Origin: Trichostrongylus colubriformis | Taxonomy: Eukaryota; Nematoda; Chromadorea; Rhabditida; Trichostrongylidae | DNA: 64,000 bases | Reading direction: 5' to 3' | NCBI GenBank assembly: GCA_963978905.1 | Contig: OZ022261.1 | Location: 26,905,686 to 26,969,685, forward strand | In this document: piece by piece, positions 34,801 through 45,964 of the stretch | Layout of the letters: each line of letters opens with the position of its first letter | How positions within the stretch are numbered: the stretch's first letter is position 1 | Program-made: the position numbers and the translations under genes | The notes under the pieces: model-generated | What the model was told of the DNA's origin: nothing | Seen by the model: only the letters and a program-made list of their open reading frames with translations | Databases searched by the model: none

Positions 34801-37800
34801 GAAATAATCCGGATCATCTCGATTGGGGCGTGAATAGTACGGCTTGGGACAGTACACCTGTAGTATTCTATTCTTCAAACTCTGATAACTCCATTCAAGT
34901 AAAATGATGATTGTTCGCATAAGAATGCTCACAGAAAAATCGTAGTCATCACGTTCAGACGCCGATCCTACCGATGGTGCAGGAGCGTTGCGGAACTCCT
35001 TGGTGGTAATTTTCATGCGTTGAGGTAACGGAGCAGTTTTCAGCAGCCTTGATTGTCAATCATTATTCTCGAGTAAGGAAAGTTCTGTACACCGCCCATC
35101 TTTTTACTTACTGATTGGTTTTCATAATATGGGTTCAGAGCTGCAGGCGTTACCCGCCGCGTCACTCATGCATGACCCAGAAACCAGAAGTTTTGTTCTA
35201 TCACAATCCGCATAATTTATGAACGGAATTACCCCTATGAAGAACAGTGGCCCATTAAAGTCGCTATCAGTCATGCTCTCACAGGTCCACACAATTCTCT
35301 GTAGATGCGATGCGTCAAATTGCGTGGTCGTTACCGTTATTGGTAGTTTTGGCAGATTGCGGAATAATTGTGAAATATGAATGTGAGTAGAGCAACAGTA
35401 GAGAAAGAATGGAATGAAACAATCAAAACCAGAGAAATAGAAAGTCAAATTTTCGCTTTTTCCCTCCTTTCCTTGCGCCCACTGCATCATTAACCACTGA
35501 GGATTAGAAGCAGACGGCAAGGGGCTATACCAGCCACGAACGTTGCTCCGCCTTCGTAGCAACCCGGAAAGTGATACGTTGCACTTCAAAAGGATGCGCG
35601 GGAGAACGTGATAGAGACCCTAAGGCCCCCTTTTTCAAAGCGAGTACCGTCACAAATCATCTCTTCTGAACTCGGCCGTTCGCTTACAGAAAAACATGTC
35701 ATCTCAGTTCTCATTTTCTACTAATACCTAGCCATGCCTTTGAACAGATAACGATGCGGCTCATGCCCTGCTTTTAAAAGCGTCGTAGCTACCCAAGATG
35801 TGCTTTTACATCCTCTCTATAGGAATAAAATAAGACAAAATCATGAATCAATGTGCGGATGGACTTTCGAATCGCAACTGAACATCCTCTAGAAGGACAA
35901 ACATTCGGATCAAACAGTCCTCTTTTCCAACCTTTTTGTTATGCAGAACTGGTAGGAATAGTGGAGGAAGGAAATTCGCTATCGAATTTTATTTTGAATC
36001 AATTTATGAACTCACATGGCTTCTACGTCATTGGCTCGTTGCTCATATCGTGACTCCAATCCTTGAGAGAATGACAACGCCGGTGCAGCATATGGCCCAG
36101 AGCCAGCTAAACGAACCATTACTCATGATAAGCATATCATCTAAACATGTAATGTTTAGAAATGGCACAGACCTGCATAGCTAAGTCCTGATGAGGAAGT
36201 CGAAGCCAGCATCGATCGATCGGCTAAGGATGGCGTCAGAAGGCTGCTTTGAGACCTGAACAGTCGGATTTAGAGCTCATAGGAAAAAAGAATCGATGGT
36301 CCAGATCAGGGCTGCTACCTGACGCTAGGAATGAATCCGGTGTCCGTGTCAAGATGTCTGAACGGACTTTCAGCTCGACTTCTCCTTGGTCGGGACAACG
36401 TCGACTCGAGGAATTGTGATTCGTCTTTGCTCCTTTCCACTGATCGTTTTGCCTACAAGTTGAAAATATAGATTAGTGAGATGAAATATCAAAAAATCGA
36501 TTCTCTTAGTGCACCTTATGATATGACTCCTTAACGCTTTCTTGCCATAATTTCCATGACGGTTTTTTGTCATCGCATAAATGCTCCAGCCGATCATCAA
36601 AGTCGATCCGCTTGAATCGTGGCGTTGCTTTCGGGATACGTGTGGTGCTAAAATCGATATCTCTGTATAATTAAAGTCTATACGTCCATAGTTCTTTTTT
36701 GATATCTTCATTAAATTAGGAGCAACACAGAATTTTTTAAACTCATGGGACGAAAGATTCAAAAAGCCTAAGGTTAGCATTCATTCACTGCAAAAAGCTG
36801 TTTCGCTGGTGGCCGTGCAGAGCGCCCGAGGTTCAATTTCTGAATATCAATCAATATTTGTCACAGTCAAGCTCTCCTTACCCTAGCTCTTCACAAGGAT
36901 TTCGTGGCATTCCGATTTTCGTTCTCAGGACCGCGTTCAATTTCGACAGCCCTCCGAAATCATTGGGGGGGGGGGATGGAACTATTCCGCTTGATCATTA
37001 ACTTTTTGCACCGTGAAAAAGCTCTCATTTCCCGGCCTACCAGATGAGTTACCTCCCACTTCTGGGAATCTGCGACGTTTCTCTAAAGCTCAAAAGCAAT
37101 GGAGTGTAAAGGGTTTCGCTAATAAATGATGTGCGTTGTCCACGACAGTATTCAGTTTTTCGAAGATTTTCACATTTGCTAAGCAGTGCTAAGATTGTTT
37201 AGCACTTTTACGGGTCTATGTAGACGTTTTTTGTGCATGTCGTCTGTGCCGTTTACGACGTCTTTCGATGTAGATTCTTGCTGCCGCTGCCGCCGCCGCT
37301 GAGAGTGAAGTGTAAGCCGACAAAGATCCGGCAGCTGGAGCTACCAATATGCACACAGAAAAACCGTTCGAGTATCACGCCTCGTGCGCGATCTTCCTCC
37401 GAAAATTCTCCAACCAACCGCTCTCAGCCGCTATCTTCTGGTGCAGATCAATACCTATCTCTTCTACTGGGCAGGTGTCAATGTTGGAAAAAGCACTGCT
37501 CGAATATTTTTCAAACCTGAAGTCTGATGTGGATCCATAACCAGAATCATACGCAGTCGCAAGAGGTCGTGATGATACGAAAGATTCAGAATATGTAGGT
37601 GGTACAGATGATTTGAGATCGAGTAAACGCATTGATTCTTCTATGAGAGCTGATGATGGCGCTGGTAAGTCTACCTACAAAATGGAATAGATTACAGTAG
37701 CAAATGCAGGAAGAGCCAAAGGAGTATCTAGAGAAAATCTGTACCCTAAAATAGAGGAATTGGTTTTAGATGGTAGAACTATGATGAATCCAATGTCCTT

Positions 37801-37969
37801 TCCCTTTCTCCTCCCTCTCATCCTTTGCTTAAGCCAACTTCGAAGTTATGTCATTGGAAAATTGTACCTTCGGGGGTAGTGTGAGCACTGTTGACGAACT
37901 GGCCAAACTGCCACTCGGAATCTTTGATTGATCAGCTTGGTCTTCCTTCTCCTCCTCTGGATCGGACAT
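31845..37969 (-). CDS. 12-exon gene for a 457-aa disordered protein, unidentified
   Basis: Twelve minus-strand exons join with consistent phase: 37969-37868, 37674-37455, 36951-36882, 36647-36515, 36452-36319, 36255-36173, 36106-36016, 35047-34933, 34857-34736, 34652-34571, 32367-32228 and 31926-31845 (TAG). The total is 1374 nt. The first coding exon starts at 37996 after CTGTCTTAG, and ATG at 37969 gives MSDPEEEKEDQADQSK, so a trans-spliced 27-nt leader is plausible; alternatively the exon is internal and continues the upstream gene. The middle is Ser/Arg-rich (STLSRPRRSRAESPF), later exons hold GPQEWEKKLLGEVSAKG and LRTPKFWEQRFESLG, and the tail is acidic (YSDPDFEDYDDPRSAD). There is no signal peptide or membrane segment, so it is probably intracellular. 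AATAAA lies at 31112-31107. The exon at 36951 has a weak acceptor (TTTCGGAG). No known family is recognised. Confidence 0.72.
33121..33535. repeat. Foldback MITE family A, complete copy
   Basis: Inverted arms begin ATCGTCCACGGAAAATGAGT at 33121 and end with the complement at 33535. Pairing continues through TTGCGTTACCCATTTATTTA and GGCGGGGCCTCCGAGT. The element is 415 bp and sits in the intron between 34571 and 32367 of the 12-exon gene. Confidence 0.85.
34089..34380. repeat. MITE family E
   Basis: A 290-bp inverted repeat. TAATACTGGGTGGGGGTCGA at 34089 pairs with the block ending CTACCCCACCCTAGAATAC at 34379. The inner pair is GGTACCGTTAGGGACCTTTA and its complement near 34255. It lies in the same intron as the family A copy. 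Confidence 0.8.
35048..36015 (-). other. Intron of the 12-exon gene with a long chance open frame
   Basis: A 155-codon open stretch at 35589-35122 is not needed by the gene model, because flanking exons splice in phase across it. It lacks good splice borders. It could be an alternative exon but is left as intron. Confidence 0.4.
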
Positions 37970-38699
37970 CCTTTGTATTACCTTAGGAAGCAGTTTCTAA
38001 GACAGAGTAATGGTCAATTAGTCAGCCTTCTGCTTTTGATGCAGAAGTAGGAAGATTACTCCAAAGATAATTAGTATGTGTCGAGGAGGATACATATCGG
38101 TGCAAGACCATGACAGCTGTTTGTTTGGAGGTGGTGAGAGATCGATTGACCATAGGACGAACATTGGATTGAACATTTCACGTGTAATTCGTATACGAAC
38201 CGCAGGTACATTTAATCTAATGCAAAGTGATCAGTATGATTTGGAGAAGATTGCGCGCGTATCGGTGATATGTAGAGTGCTTGCGTTGGAATCGAAATGA
38301 AAAATGAGGAAAAATTCTCAGTTTCGGTAAGTTTCTAGTTTAAGACAAAAAATTGAGCTGAATAGAAGGAGGGAGGAGCCTCCAATGGAAAACCAAATAG
38401 TGACCATGGGCCTCGCGCCACAACTGTGACGGACTGCAGCGGCGTAAACGAAGCGGAACTTAATTCTGAGACACATCAACATAAGCACGTGATAACAACG
38501 AATTAAGAAGTAAACTGCTGAAACACCATAATTGGGATTGGCTGAAAAGACTGCGAATGAAACTGTGTTTGTGTGAGTGGAGAACGTAAGCGGTGCGTGG
38601 GGGTGTGTTGTGCTACGCTCTCTCCGCTGAGCACTGTGTAAAGCTCAGGATGAGGGTGAGGGATCGGTGGGGAGAGTGGAAACAGCAGCGACGAGCAAT

Positions 38700-39631
38700 C
38701 TCGGACAAGTCCACGGCAAGGAGCTTCGTTCCTCGCAATCCAATCTCCACATTGCCTTGTGTCGCACAACCGTCGTCTCCTCCGTCCCCGAGTTTGCCCT
38801 TGCGATGAGGATGAGTGTGACATGGGCTTGTCAGACATGCTGAGAGCTCGCAACCACTCGGACAATCCTACCGTATGAAATCAAACCCATTCGACTAGTT
38901 CTGACTTCAGTTCACCACTTCTTAAACAGTACTCACAGTAGGTAAAGGTAAAGTGTAACGATTAATGCCAGATTGAGACACCTGAAGAAGTATCTATTTT
39001 CTCGTATTACATCTACATTCACAGCCTCATGGGAAAGCGGCTGGTCAAAGGCAATGCAGGAAGGAAAACACTGCGGAACGAAAAGATACACCTGATGTCA
39101 GACTCATGGATTCTGCGATTTGCAAGCAATGACGCAGTTTCACAAGTGATTCCATGACTCTGGGATTCAGCGATGCTACGAGTTTGCATTTGGCAAAATC
39201 GTACAGCTCCAACATCCCAGCATCGTGAATCCTGACATCTGCCTATCAGCGAACAGCAGCGATTGATCTGCGCTCTACACAGATGTACAAGATTTCCAAA
39301 AAGCAGCAGCATGTGCACATCGTCAAGGGATAAGACATGCGTTATAGTTAAATAGTGCACGCACGTAAAGCATGACTCATAAGAAACTGAGATTCCGACG
39401 CGGATATCAGATTTTCATGGTTTTGTTTGCAAAATATAAAGCGTAGGTGTTCGCTATTTACTCATACTATGTGAACACAACTACTTATCGCTACATCATC
39501 AGATCATGTGTGCTTAGTTAACAGTCTGCCGAAATATTATTACCTTCGGCGCTGCGCCTCCGTTTCCAGATGCTTGCGATCCTCGAAGTTCTTGTACTTC
39601 AGATATGAGCAAGCGAGCGGAACGGGTGGAG
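38700..39631 (-). CDS. Exons of an unidentified gene upstream of the 12-exon gene
   Basis: Three minus-strand exons connect in phase. Exon 39631-39544 (after CACCAACTTAG) reads PPVPLACSYLKYKNFEDRKH through LETEAQRR. Exon 39231-39092 (after AGATGTCAG) reads IHDAGMLELYDFAKCKLVAS to QIAESMSLTS, donor CAG/GTGTAT. An exon opening at 38867 (after CATACGGTAG) reads LSEWLRALSMSDKPMSHSSS and then Arg-rich sequence; its 3' border was not fixed, so the low coordinate is approximate. The 5' start is unknown. It may be the N-terminal part of the 12-exon gene, or a separate upstream gene in an operon with it. The helical, charged composition suggests an intracellular protein. No family recognised. Confidence 0.5.
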
Positions 39632-40123
39632 CTAAGTTGGTGTAGATCATGTAAATATGGTGGATGATGTGAACACAAAGTCGTGTTTCTACACCATCTT
39701 CTACATTTTATTCTACTGCAGTAAGGGAAAAGGGATATGAAATGGCCACTAACCTAAGGGATGGAATCCCGTTTTTATTCGCTGACTACACTGACTTATC
39801 GATTAGAGCCACGTAAGCCTGTCATGTGCAACGGTCGTGCACGCAATGGACCGCGCTCTCTTGTGACAGGAGCTCGTGCTCGCTTGCCGTTTGAAGGGTT
39901 TTCAAGGGGCTTGACAATGATAATTGAATAGAGGTTTCTTGGCTCAGAATAGCTTTTCAGAATAGGTTCAATTGGTTGCCAACCTCTACAGTTCCATTCG
40001 CTCCTCCCGCGGTCTATGAAGGCTATTATTTCTCGTTTTTAGTGTTCATATTACTAATTCAGTCCCGGCGACTTCTAAACGGGTATGCAACAGGCTGCGT
40101 CCCTTATGCGCGGTTAAGTCACA

Positions 40124-40320
40124 AGTTTACCTTTGAGACTCTTGCAGCACGTGGTGACCCAGATCGCTTGGTGCGAGGCATATACGAGGGCCTTGACGCA
40201 CATCCCTCCACCCAAATCCCCTCGCTCACGCTCGTCGCCTGGGTTGCCCGTTACGTGCTCCAGAGAAATTCGTACCTTCATAGAACAGTGGAAGGGCTGG
40301 GCAAATGCGGTCAATTTTCT
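40124..40320 (+). repeat. Repeated GC-rich block, copy 1
   Basis: The run GAGACTCTTGCAGCACGTGG TGACCCAGATCGCTTG near 40135 is a diverged match to the run near 41273. Both keep the same codon frame (ARGDPDRL versus VRGDPTRL). Copy 1 lies in a 163-codon open frame (39976-40467) of unknown meaning. Confidence 0.4.
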
Positions 40321-40569
40321 GCTGGCGGTGCCCCTGCATGTTTTGCACTGGCCTCCGCCAGTATGGCCTACAATGTTGGTCTCTGGCAGATGACTGCATT
40401 TCTCCTTATAACAACGTTGTCCAGCTCGTTGCAATCCACTGGGCCAGCTTATCTTTCCATTACTTGAAGAACGTGATTCTCAACTGCTTTCGGCTCCGCA
40501 AGTCCACAAAGAGTTGGACTCCATTGAAAGGCAAGTAACCTTCACACAACTATCAAAGGTCATCTAAAT

Positions 40570-40750
40570 CTACGGTGACAGGATGGTTTGGGTGGCTTTG
40601 GAAGAAATCCAGTTGTCTCCAGATCTCTCGAGAACCACTATTGACAGATCCTTTCGCTTGTCGCATCTAGCCTTCATCTTTACAAATATTTTGGCCGGCT
40701 TCCCTACGTGAGTGAAATTTGGGGCGGAACTTTTGAAGTAGGAGTGGCTA
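40570..40750 (-). CDS. Probable terminal exon of an unidentified minus-strand gene
   Basis: After the pyrimidine-rich acceptor TTTACTATCTACAG and one base, 59 codons read SHSYFKSSAPNFTHVGKPAK, then IFVKMKARCDKRKDL, ERSGDNWISS and ILSP before TAG. The composition is protein-like. The preceding exon ends in phase 2 and was not located. It is not in phase with the exon at 39631, so it is probably the end of a separate gene. A weak donor overlaps the stop (CC/GTAGAT). No family recognised. Confidence 0.4.
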
Positions 40751-41261
40751 CTGTAGATAGTAAATAAAAAGATACTGAGGGGATAACAGGTTTGTATGCA
40801 GCGCTTCACGAGATTAGATCGAACATGTGTGAACAGATTTCAGAGTTTAAATGAATACGCAAGCGTTCATTACTCATCTAGTGATATGAACATCGGCAGT
40901 AGGGTACAAACAGGCTACAACGTAGCAGGCTTCATGGAGCTTTTTTCGTGCGAGCATGGAAGCTCAGCAACTCAGTTACATCCGACGAAAAAATACACAG
41001 ATCTTATGCTGAATTCGTATGCGAGTAAAAGCGCATTAAATAAATAAATGTCTTGAAGGCATAATTAGCGGTTCGCCAATGGATAGCATTGGGAAGCGCT
41101 TTGGCCTTGTGTACCCAATGCGCGGGCAGTGGTTAGATCAGAGTGTATCTGAGGTTGTCCTGTGCGCAGGTAGAGAGAACCGCACCCTACAGTGTACGTG
41201 AGAACACACGATTCAGGGGCCTTTGAGAAGGCGCCGGCCGCCCCCATTGCTTGCCCCAATC

Positions 41262-41460
41262 CGAAACAGATGCGAGGCACTTGCCGTGCGTGGTGACCCA
41301 ACTCGATTGTCAGTACGCACGCCTCTAACACACCCCTACATCCAATCCTCAATTTCATTGGTGGAAGGCGTTACTGGCGTTTTCACCACACCTTTTAACA
41401 CGATGAGGGTTGTCGTCGCAGGGCCTTACTGGGCCACGTTTCTCTTCGTGCGGCAGGACG
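41262..41460 (+). repeat. Repeated GC-rich block, copy 2
   Basis: This block matches 40124-40320 for about 100 bp, starting GAGGCACTTGCCGTGCGTGG and TGACCCAACTCGATTG, then diverges. Confidence 0.4.
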
Positions 41461-41599
41461 TGGCTGCGTACAAAGGAATGAGCCAGAGAAACACGGGGAG
41501 ATGCAAAGGCACGCAGCCACTCTCTGCTGCCACCACCGAAGGCATGAACGCGACCTTACCCTTCCAGCAATGATGGTCTAGAAGTCGTCCTCTTCCTAG

Positions 41600-42929
41600 C
41601 GAGGGTTTTATGGCGCCGTCACTGCTGTAGATTCTATCATGTTTTTAGTAGTGGTTATGGCCTTGCTACGCACCTGCACGATGTCTTTCGACAAACGGCT
41701 CAACTGTATCGAGGTAATGATTATAAAAAATTACAACTTCTGTGACATCAACTGCTTTATATTCATCAGCGGAATACGGCAGTCGAGTGAATGAATTTCA
41801 CTTTGAAAAAAAAACAGTAATAGCAGCTACTACAAGGATGCAGAGTTATGGGCAAAAGCTTCGGTGTCGGACGCGACTCGAACCCTGTATCAAAATCAGT
41901 AATAGCAGCATTAACCTGATCTGGGGGGATTGAGTGAGCGGTCCCTTTCTAAGATACCCCATATACTCGAAAGACTTTTGAATCCATAGTACACTGCAGT
42001 GCTTTGAGGGACCGACCGATGTCCAAGCTCAGTGTTCAATGAGAACGTCATTTGCTGAGCCTTGCAAAAAAAAGTAGCTCGTATTCGCACGGTGATTTTT
42101 CTAGGATACAATGTTTTCCAACAGTATGCTCAACAGGCTCTGATGCGAAGGCATTCTCAAAGGGCACCTCAAAGGTTTTTGCATACTCACAGCTTCTCGC
42201 CAAATATATTGCTGAAGACCTCATGACGACGAATGAGATCGCGGAGCAAATCTAAGAAATATCTATCAGCTCACGTCACTTGCATATCAGCTGATACATG
42301 CTTCTGCACACGGGTGAAGATATAGCAGCCAGTCAACGTGAAGGCTCCCGAGTTTCAAAAATGGGTGAAAGCATGTGCGCTAAAAAGAGCAATGCACTAG
42401 GGCATCTGTAAGATAATGGACTATTTCGTTTGCCTTATATGTATCTTGTCTGCCACGCCTATAAGAGTCAGTACCCTAGACCCAAATCGTTTATGTATGT
42501 ATCTACACATCTCACGACACCAGCTTCACGCCGATAAGCCCATATGAATGAACTAACCAAAATCACCAAAACACGGTGCAATTCACTGAAAGAGACCCTA
42601 TTCATTGCGCAACAGAAATATGTAACCCATAGTCGAAAACGACGTTCACGACCATAGTGCCGAAATTAAGGCGCTAATGCTAAAGGAGAAGTTCGCGCGT
42701 TCGTGAACGGAGTTTCCCTGATTCTTCTAATTTCTCTTGAAATACTATGCTGGATAGATACAGTACTAGAACATAAATGCAAGGAGAACCTGAAAATTTT
42801 CTTTGTTTCATTGCAGAAATTGAAAGCCTGGAGGTAGAGCAACTCTTTATCCTCTCCGAACAACGTTTCGGCAAGTGTTTGGCAACACTTTGCAAATGGC
42901 CTCTACTGAGCACATGCAACAACTACGTC
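41600..42929. other. Stretch without a supported gene
   Basis: No element ends or convincing exons. A plus-strand frame after TTTCATTGCAG at 42817 reads about 37 sensible codons (IESLEVEQLFILSEQRFGK) before running into the LINE, but no second exon supports it. Confidence 0.3.
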
Positions 42930-45470
42930 TTCTTCTTTTCTCTCTATCGTTGGTCCTGCTCCGTCGCGTGGACCGCTATTGATGTTAGTTGTAACCACTG
43001 TCTTCTATCTAAGTTCTCCTCTACCGTGGCTTTCACTTCTGTGAGGTTGGTCTTGATGACGTCTGTCCATCCTTTCTTTGAGATGTCTCTCGGTGGCTTG
43101 TCGGGTACCTCATACTCTACGACCTTTCTAAAGAGTGAGTTGCCTTTCAAGAACGCGCCCTTTCAGTGGCTGCTCCCTCAACTTGGATGGACAGTCGGCA
43201 GAGTCGTCTGCATGACGGCTTTGACGTCGTTGTGCCGATTCTGTAGAATCGCGTCCGCCCAACCCAGCATCCTCACTTCGACGGGGTGTAGAGCCTTCGT
43301 GATGCTTTGTCAGGGGACAGCATTCACTGCCATGTAGCTTTGCAGACCTTACTACCTATCAGTACTCCTCGCCCTCGAGCGCCCTGGAGCAGGGCCGTTT
43401 GCAGGGGATTCCAGTGGAATCTCACTGTCATTCATACCGCATTTCTTTGAGCCCGCGCCAGATCTACCGTATCCGCTGCGGCTATATCACTTGCCAAGGA
43501 TCTCATCCCTCTGGATGCTTTCTCCAACGCGGTTTACGACAGTGTCCGAATCGTCCTCGGAGCTCAGGAATTAGGTCTCTCTGGCATTCAGTCTGAAGCC
43601 ACTTTCTGCCACCATGCCTGCTACCTCTGCATCGTCGAGCCAATTTCTTCTCTGGGGTCCTCTATGACGGCAATGTCATCAGCGTGTAAGATAGTTCACA
43701 GTGGTCCTTCAGTAAGATCTTTCACCATGCTATCCACGATGAGCATGGAGAGGAATGGCTCCGAGCTGAATCACGGTGTATGAAGTGGATATAACTGCCA
43801 TAGCTCGATAGCTCGATTGTTCATACCCTGTATGAGGGAAATTGAATGCTCTGGTATTCTGGTATCTGCTGTTCTCGAAGCGTGTTCCAGTTTCTTGCCG
43901 GAACAGAAGTCAACGTCTTTTTCAAGCTCAAGGAAGGCAAGAGCAGGGTCGACTGTTTTCTTCTCCATTACTAGTCTAGGGATGAAGAAGGCAGTCAATC
44001 AAGTCTTCGTACAGTCTCATGGCATAGCTATCAACTACATTCTGAATTACTTGGAGCATTTTTTTTTGTGTTCTCTCTCTGTTTGACTATGGAATCGATG
44101 GTATTGTCTCCACACATCCGAAATTTTTCGTGTGACAGATACCGTGTTGAGGAAAAGTGTGAGCCACCCCATACCATATTCTTCGAGTGCATTACATGCC
44201 TCTGTTGGGAGCTCACCTGAACCAACGGCCTTTCTAATCTTCATTTTCCCTAGTACCAGGCGAGCAGCTTGTAGTCAGCTGTAGTCTCTTACTGTGGGCC
44301 TTCCTCACGAAAGCTTCTTTTGCTCATAAGCCCATTTGAGTATTCCTTCCACTTCTTCTTGACCTCGGCTGACTTCCTCAGAATGTCACACTGCTCTTTA
44401 CTGTCGTTGCCACCCGATATATTGCGTGGCTCGATGTCTGGCTTTGGCGAGTTTGGAGACGAACTTCTCTGCCTCTCCACCATCTAGCCTCTCTTACAAG
44501 GCATGCATTTCCGTTCTCTTTGCTTTGGCTACAACTGCCTTGTCAGACCTCCTGCAGGTAGCGAAGCACTTCGTTTTTTGCCAGCGCTTGTATGCTTCCT
44601 TTGCTGTTTTACTACTCCTCTGAAGCTCCTCGTTTCAGGATCACGCCGCCATCTCTCTACTACATCAACTTCGGATCATTCCCAGCATTTTCTTCGCGCA
44701 TGGTAGGATTGTCCCAACTGCCTTCTTCCAAGTCTTCCGGGTCGGACCATTAAGATTCGCAAGACCGATCTCCACTATCTTTCTCTCGAGAACGTCCCTT
44801 TCTTCTTTGTGCAGCTTCCACCGTCTGTTTCTCTGTTCAGTCATAAGCCTTGTTTTCTTTGGAAATTCCATGACGATGTCTGCATGTTGGGTGGCAAGTT
44901 CCTCTCCTAGCAGTACCTTAATGTTCTTCACAGTCTGATCATCTTATGAGTACATGGCCGACTTTCGTTTGCTTCCCATCACTACTGTAGGTACCTTCTG
45001 AATTCCCTTCCTCGCCAAATACCTGCTGCAGACCGCTAAGCAATGGGGTAGGGCTAGGTCCAGCTCTTTCTGCCTCAGCGTTCTTTCCGCACATTAATCT
45101 GCCACAGTGACCCTTTAGTGGCCTTTTCTATCTGACGTGACCGTTCAAACAGGTCAGATTCCCTATTACGGGTAAGGTAATGGTTCTACTGAACTAACCT
45201 GACAGCTTCTTCGTGGCTCAGACAGAAATCGTCTATTGCGTGATTGGGACGACCGGTTGCTGTGCGTACACAGCGTACACAGTTGTTATGGTCCAACACC
45301 GCTTCTCCCTGCCCATTTTCACAGCCATGGTTCGGTCGTTGATTCAGCTCACTGCAAAGACGCAATTTTTGAATAGACCCGCCACCGCCAGAGCTATCCA
45401 TTTCGTTCAGTGTCTTCGCTGTTGTAAATGAGTTTACCTCCTCCCCCATTCGCCCTTGCCTTAGCGCTAG
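42930..45470 (-). pseudogene. LINE of a second lineage, decayed reverse transcriptase
   Basis: Minus-strand fragments follow the order of an AP-endonuclease-type LINE. A pre-RT linker (GEELATQHADIVMEFPKKTR, RRWKLHKEERD) lies near 44900. The RT entry block KAVGSGELPTEACNALEEYG and VWRQ lies near 44230-44110. Block AFLELEKDVDF is near 43930. The catalytic loop reads LHADDIAVIED near 43680, so Tyr of YADD is replaced by His. The C-terminal tail PDKPPRDISKKGWTDVIKTN and ATVEENLDRRQWLQL is near 43120-42980. Frames change repeatedly. Sequence differs from the RTE copies at 15505 and 45965. The 5' part is unclear above 44930. Not functional. Confidence 0.75.
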
Positions 45471-45964
45471 CGCGTCTCATGGGGCCATAGGCCTCGGATG
45501 TTTTGAGGCCTCATTGGGTCGGCAATCTTTCGGGACTTTCCGGCAGCGATCACCCCTCGGTATCCCTCGTACACTGGCTACAGAAAGCGGGCGAGGGTTC
45601 TATCCGCCACTTGCAGTGACATTCTGGCTTTATCACTGACACTTATGCGATTCTCGGACATTTTTGATGTGATGAGTTTTTCCATCATCCGTTCTCCATT
45701 TCTGCAAATTCTTGTAAGACGTGGTTTGTATTCGGCGAGAATGAAAACAGCAATCTTGGGAGTCCAAAGCTGAGCCTAGACTCTTAACCATCTGACTATA
45801 CCATTCCTCTACAACATACAGCAACCTAACTATGGGCTGGGAAGAAAACTGAAAATCCCATGGAGGATTCTTTCAGCTCATTCCTAGAACAAAGACAATG
45901 CTTTCAGATTGAAGGAACAACCAGCATCATCTGTATAACCTATCGTCCCGTTCCTCATACAAAG

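Noticed and set aside
35122..35589. 155-codon minus-strand open frame
   Set aside because: It lies in an intron whose flanking exons join in phase without it, and it lacks convincing acceptor and donor sites.
39976..40467. Longest plus-strand open frame outside known elements, 163 codons
   Set aside because: No domain, start context or splice support; it overlaps a repeated block, so it is treated as repeat.
42944..43337. Plus-strand open frame across the LINE 3' end
   Set aside because: It is antisense to the decayed LINE reading frame on the minus strand.
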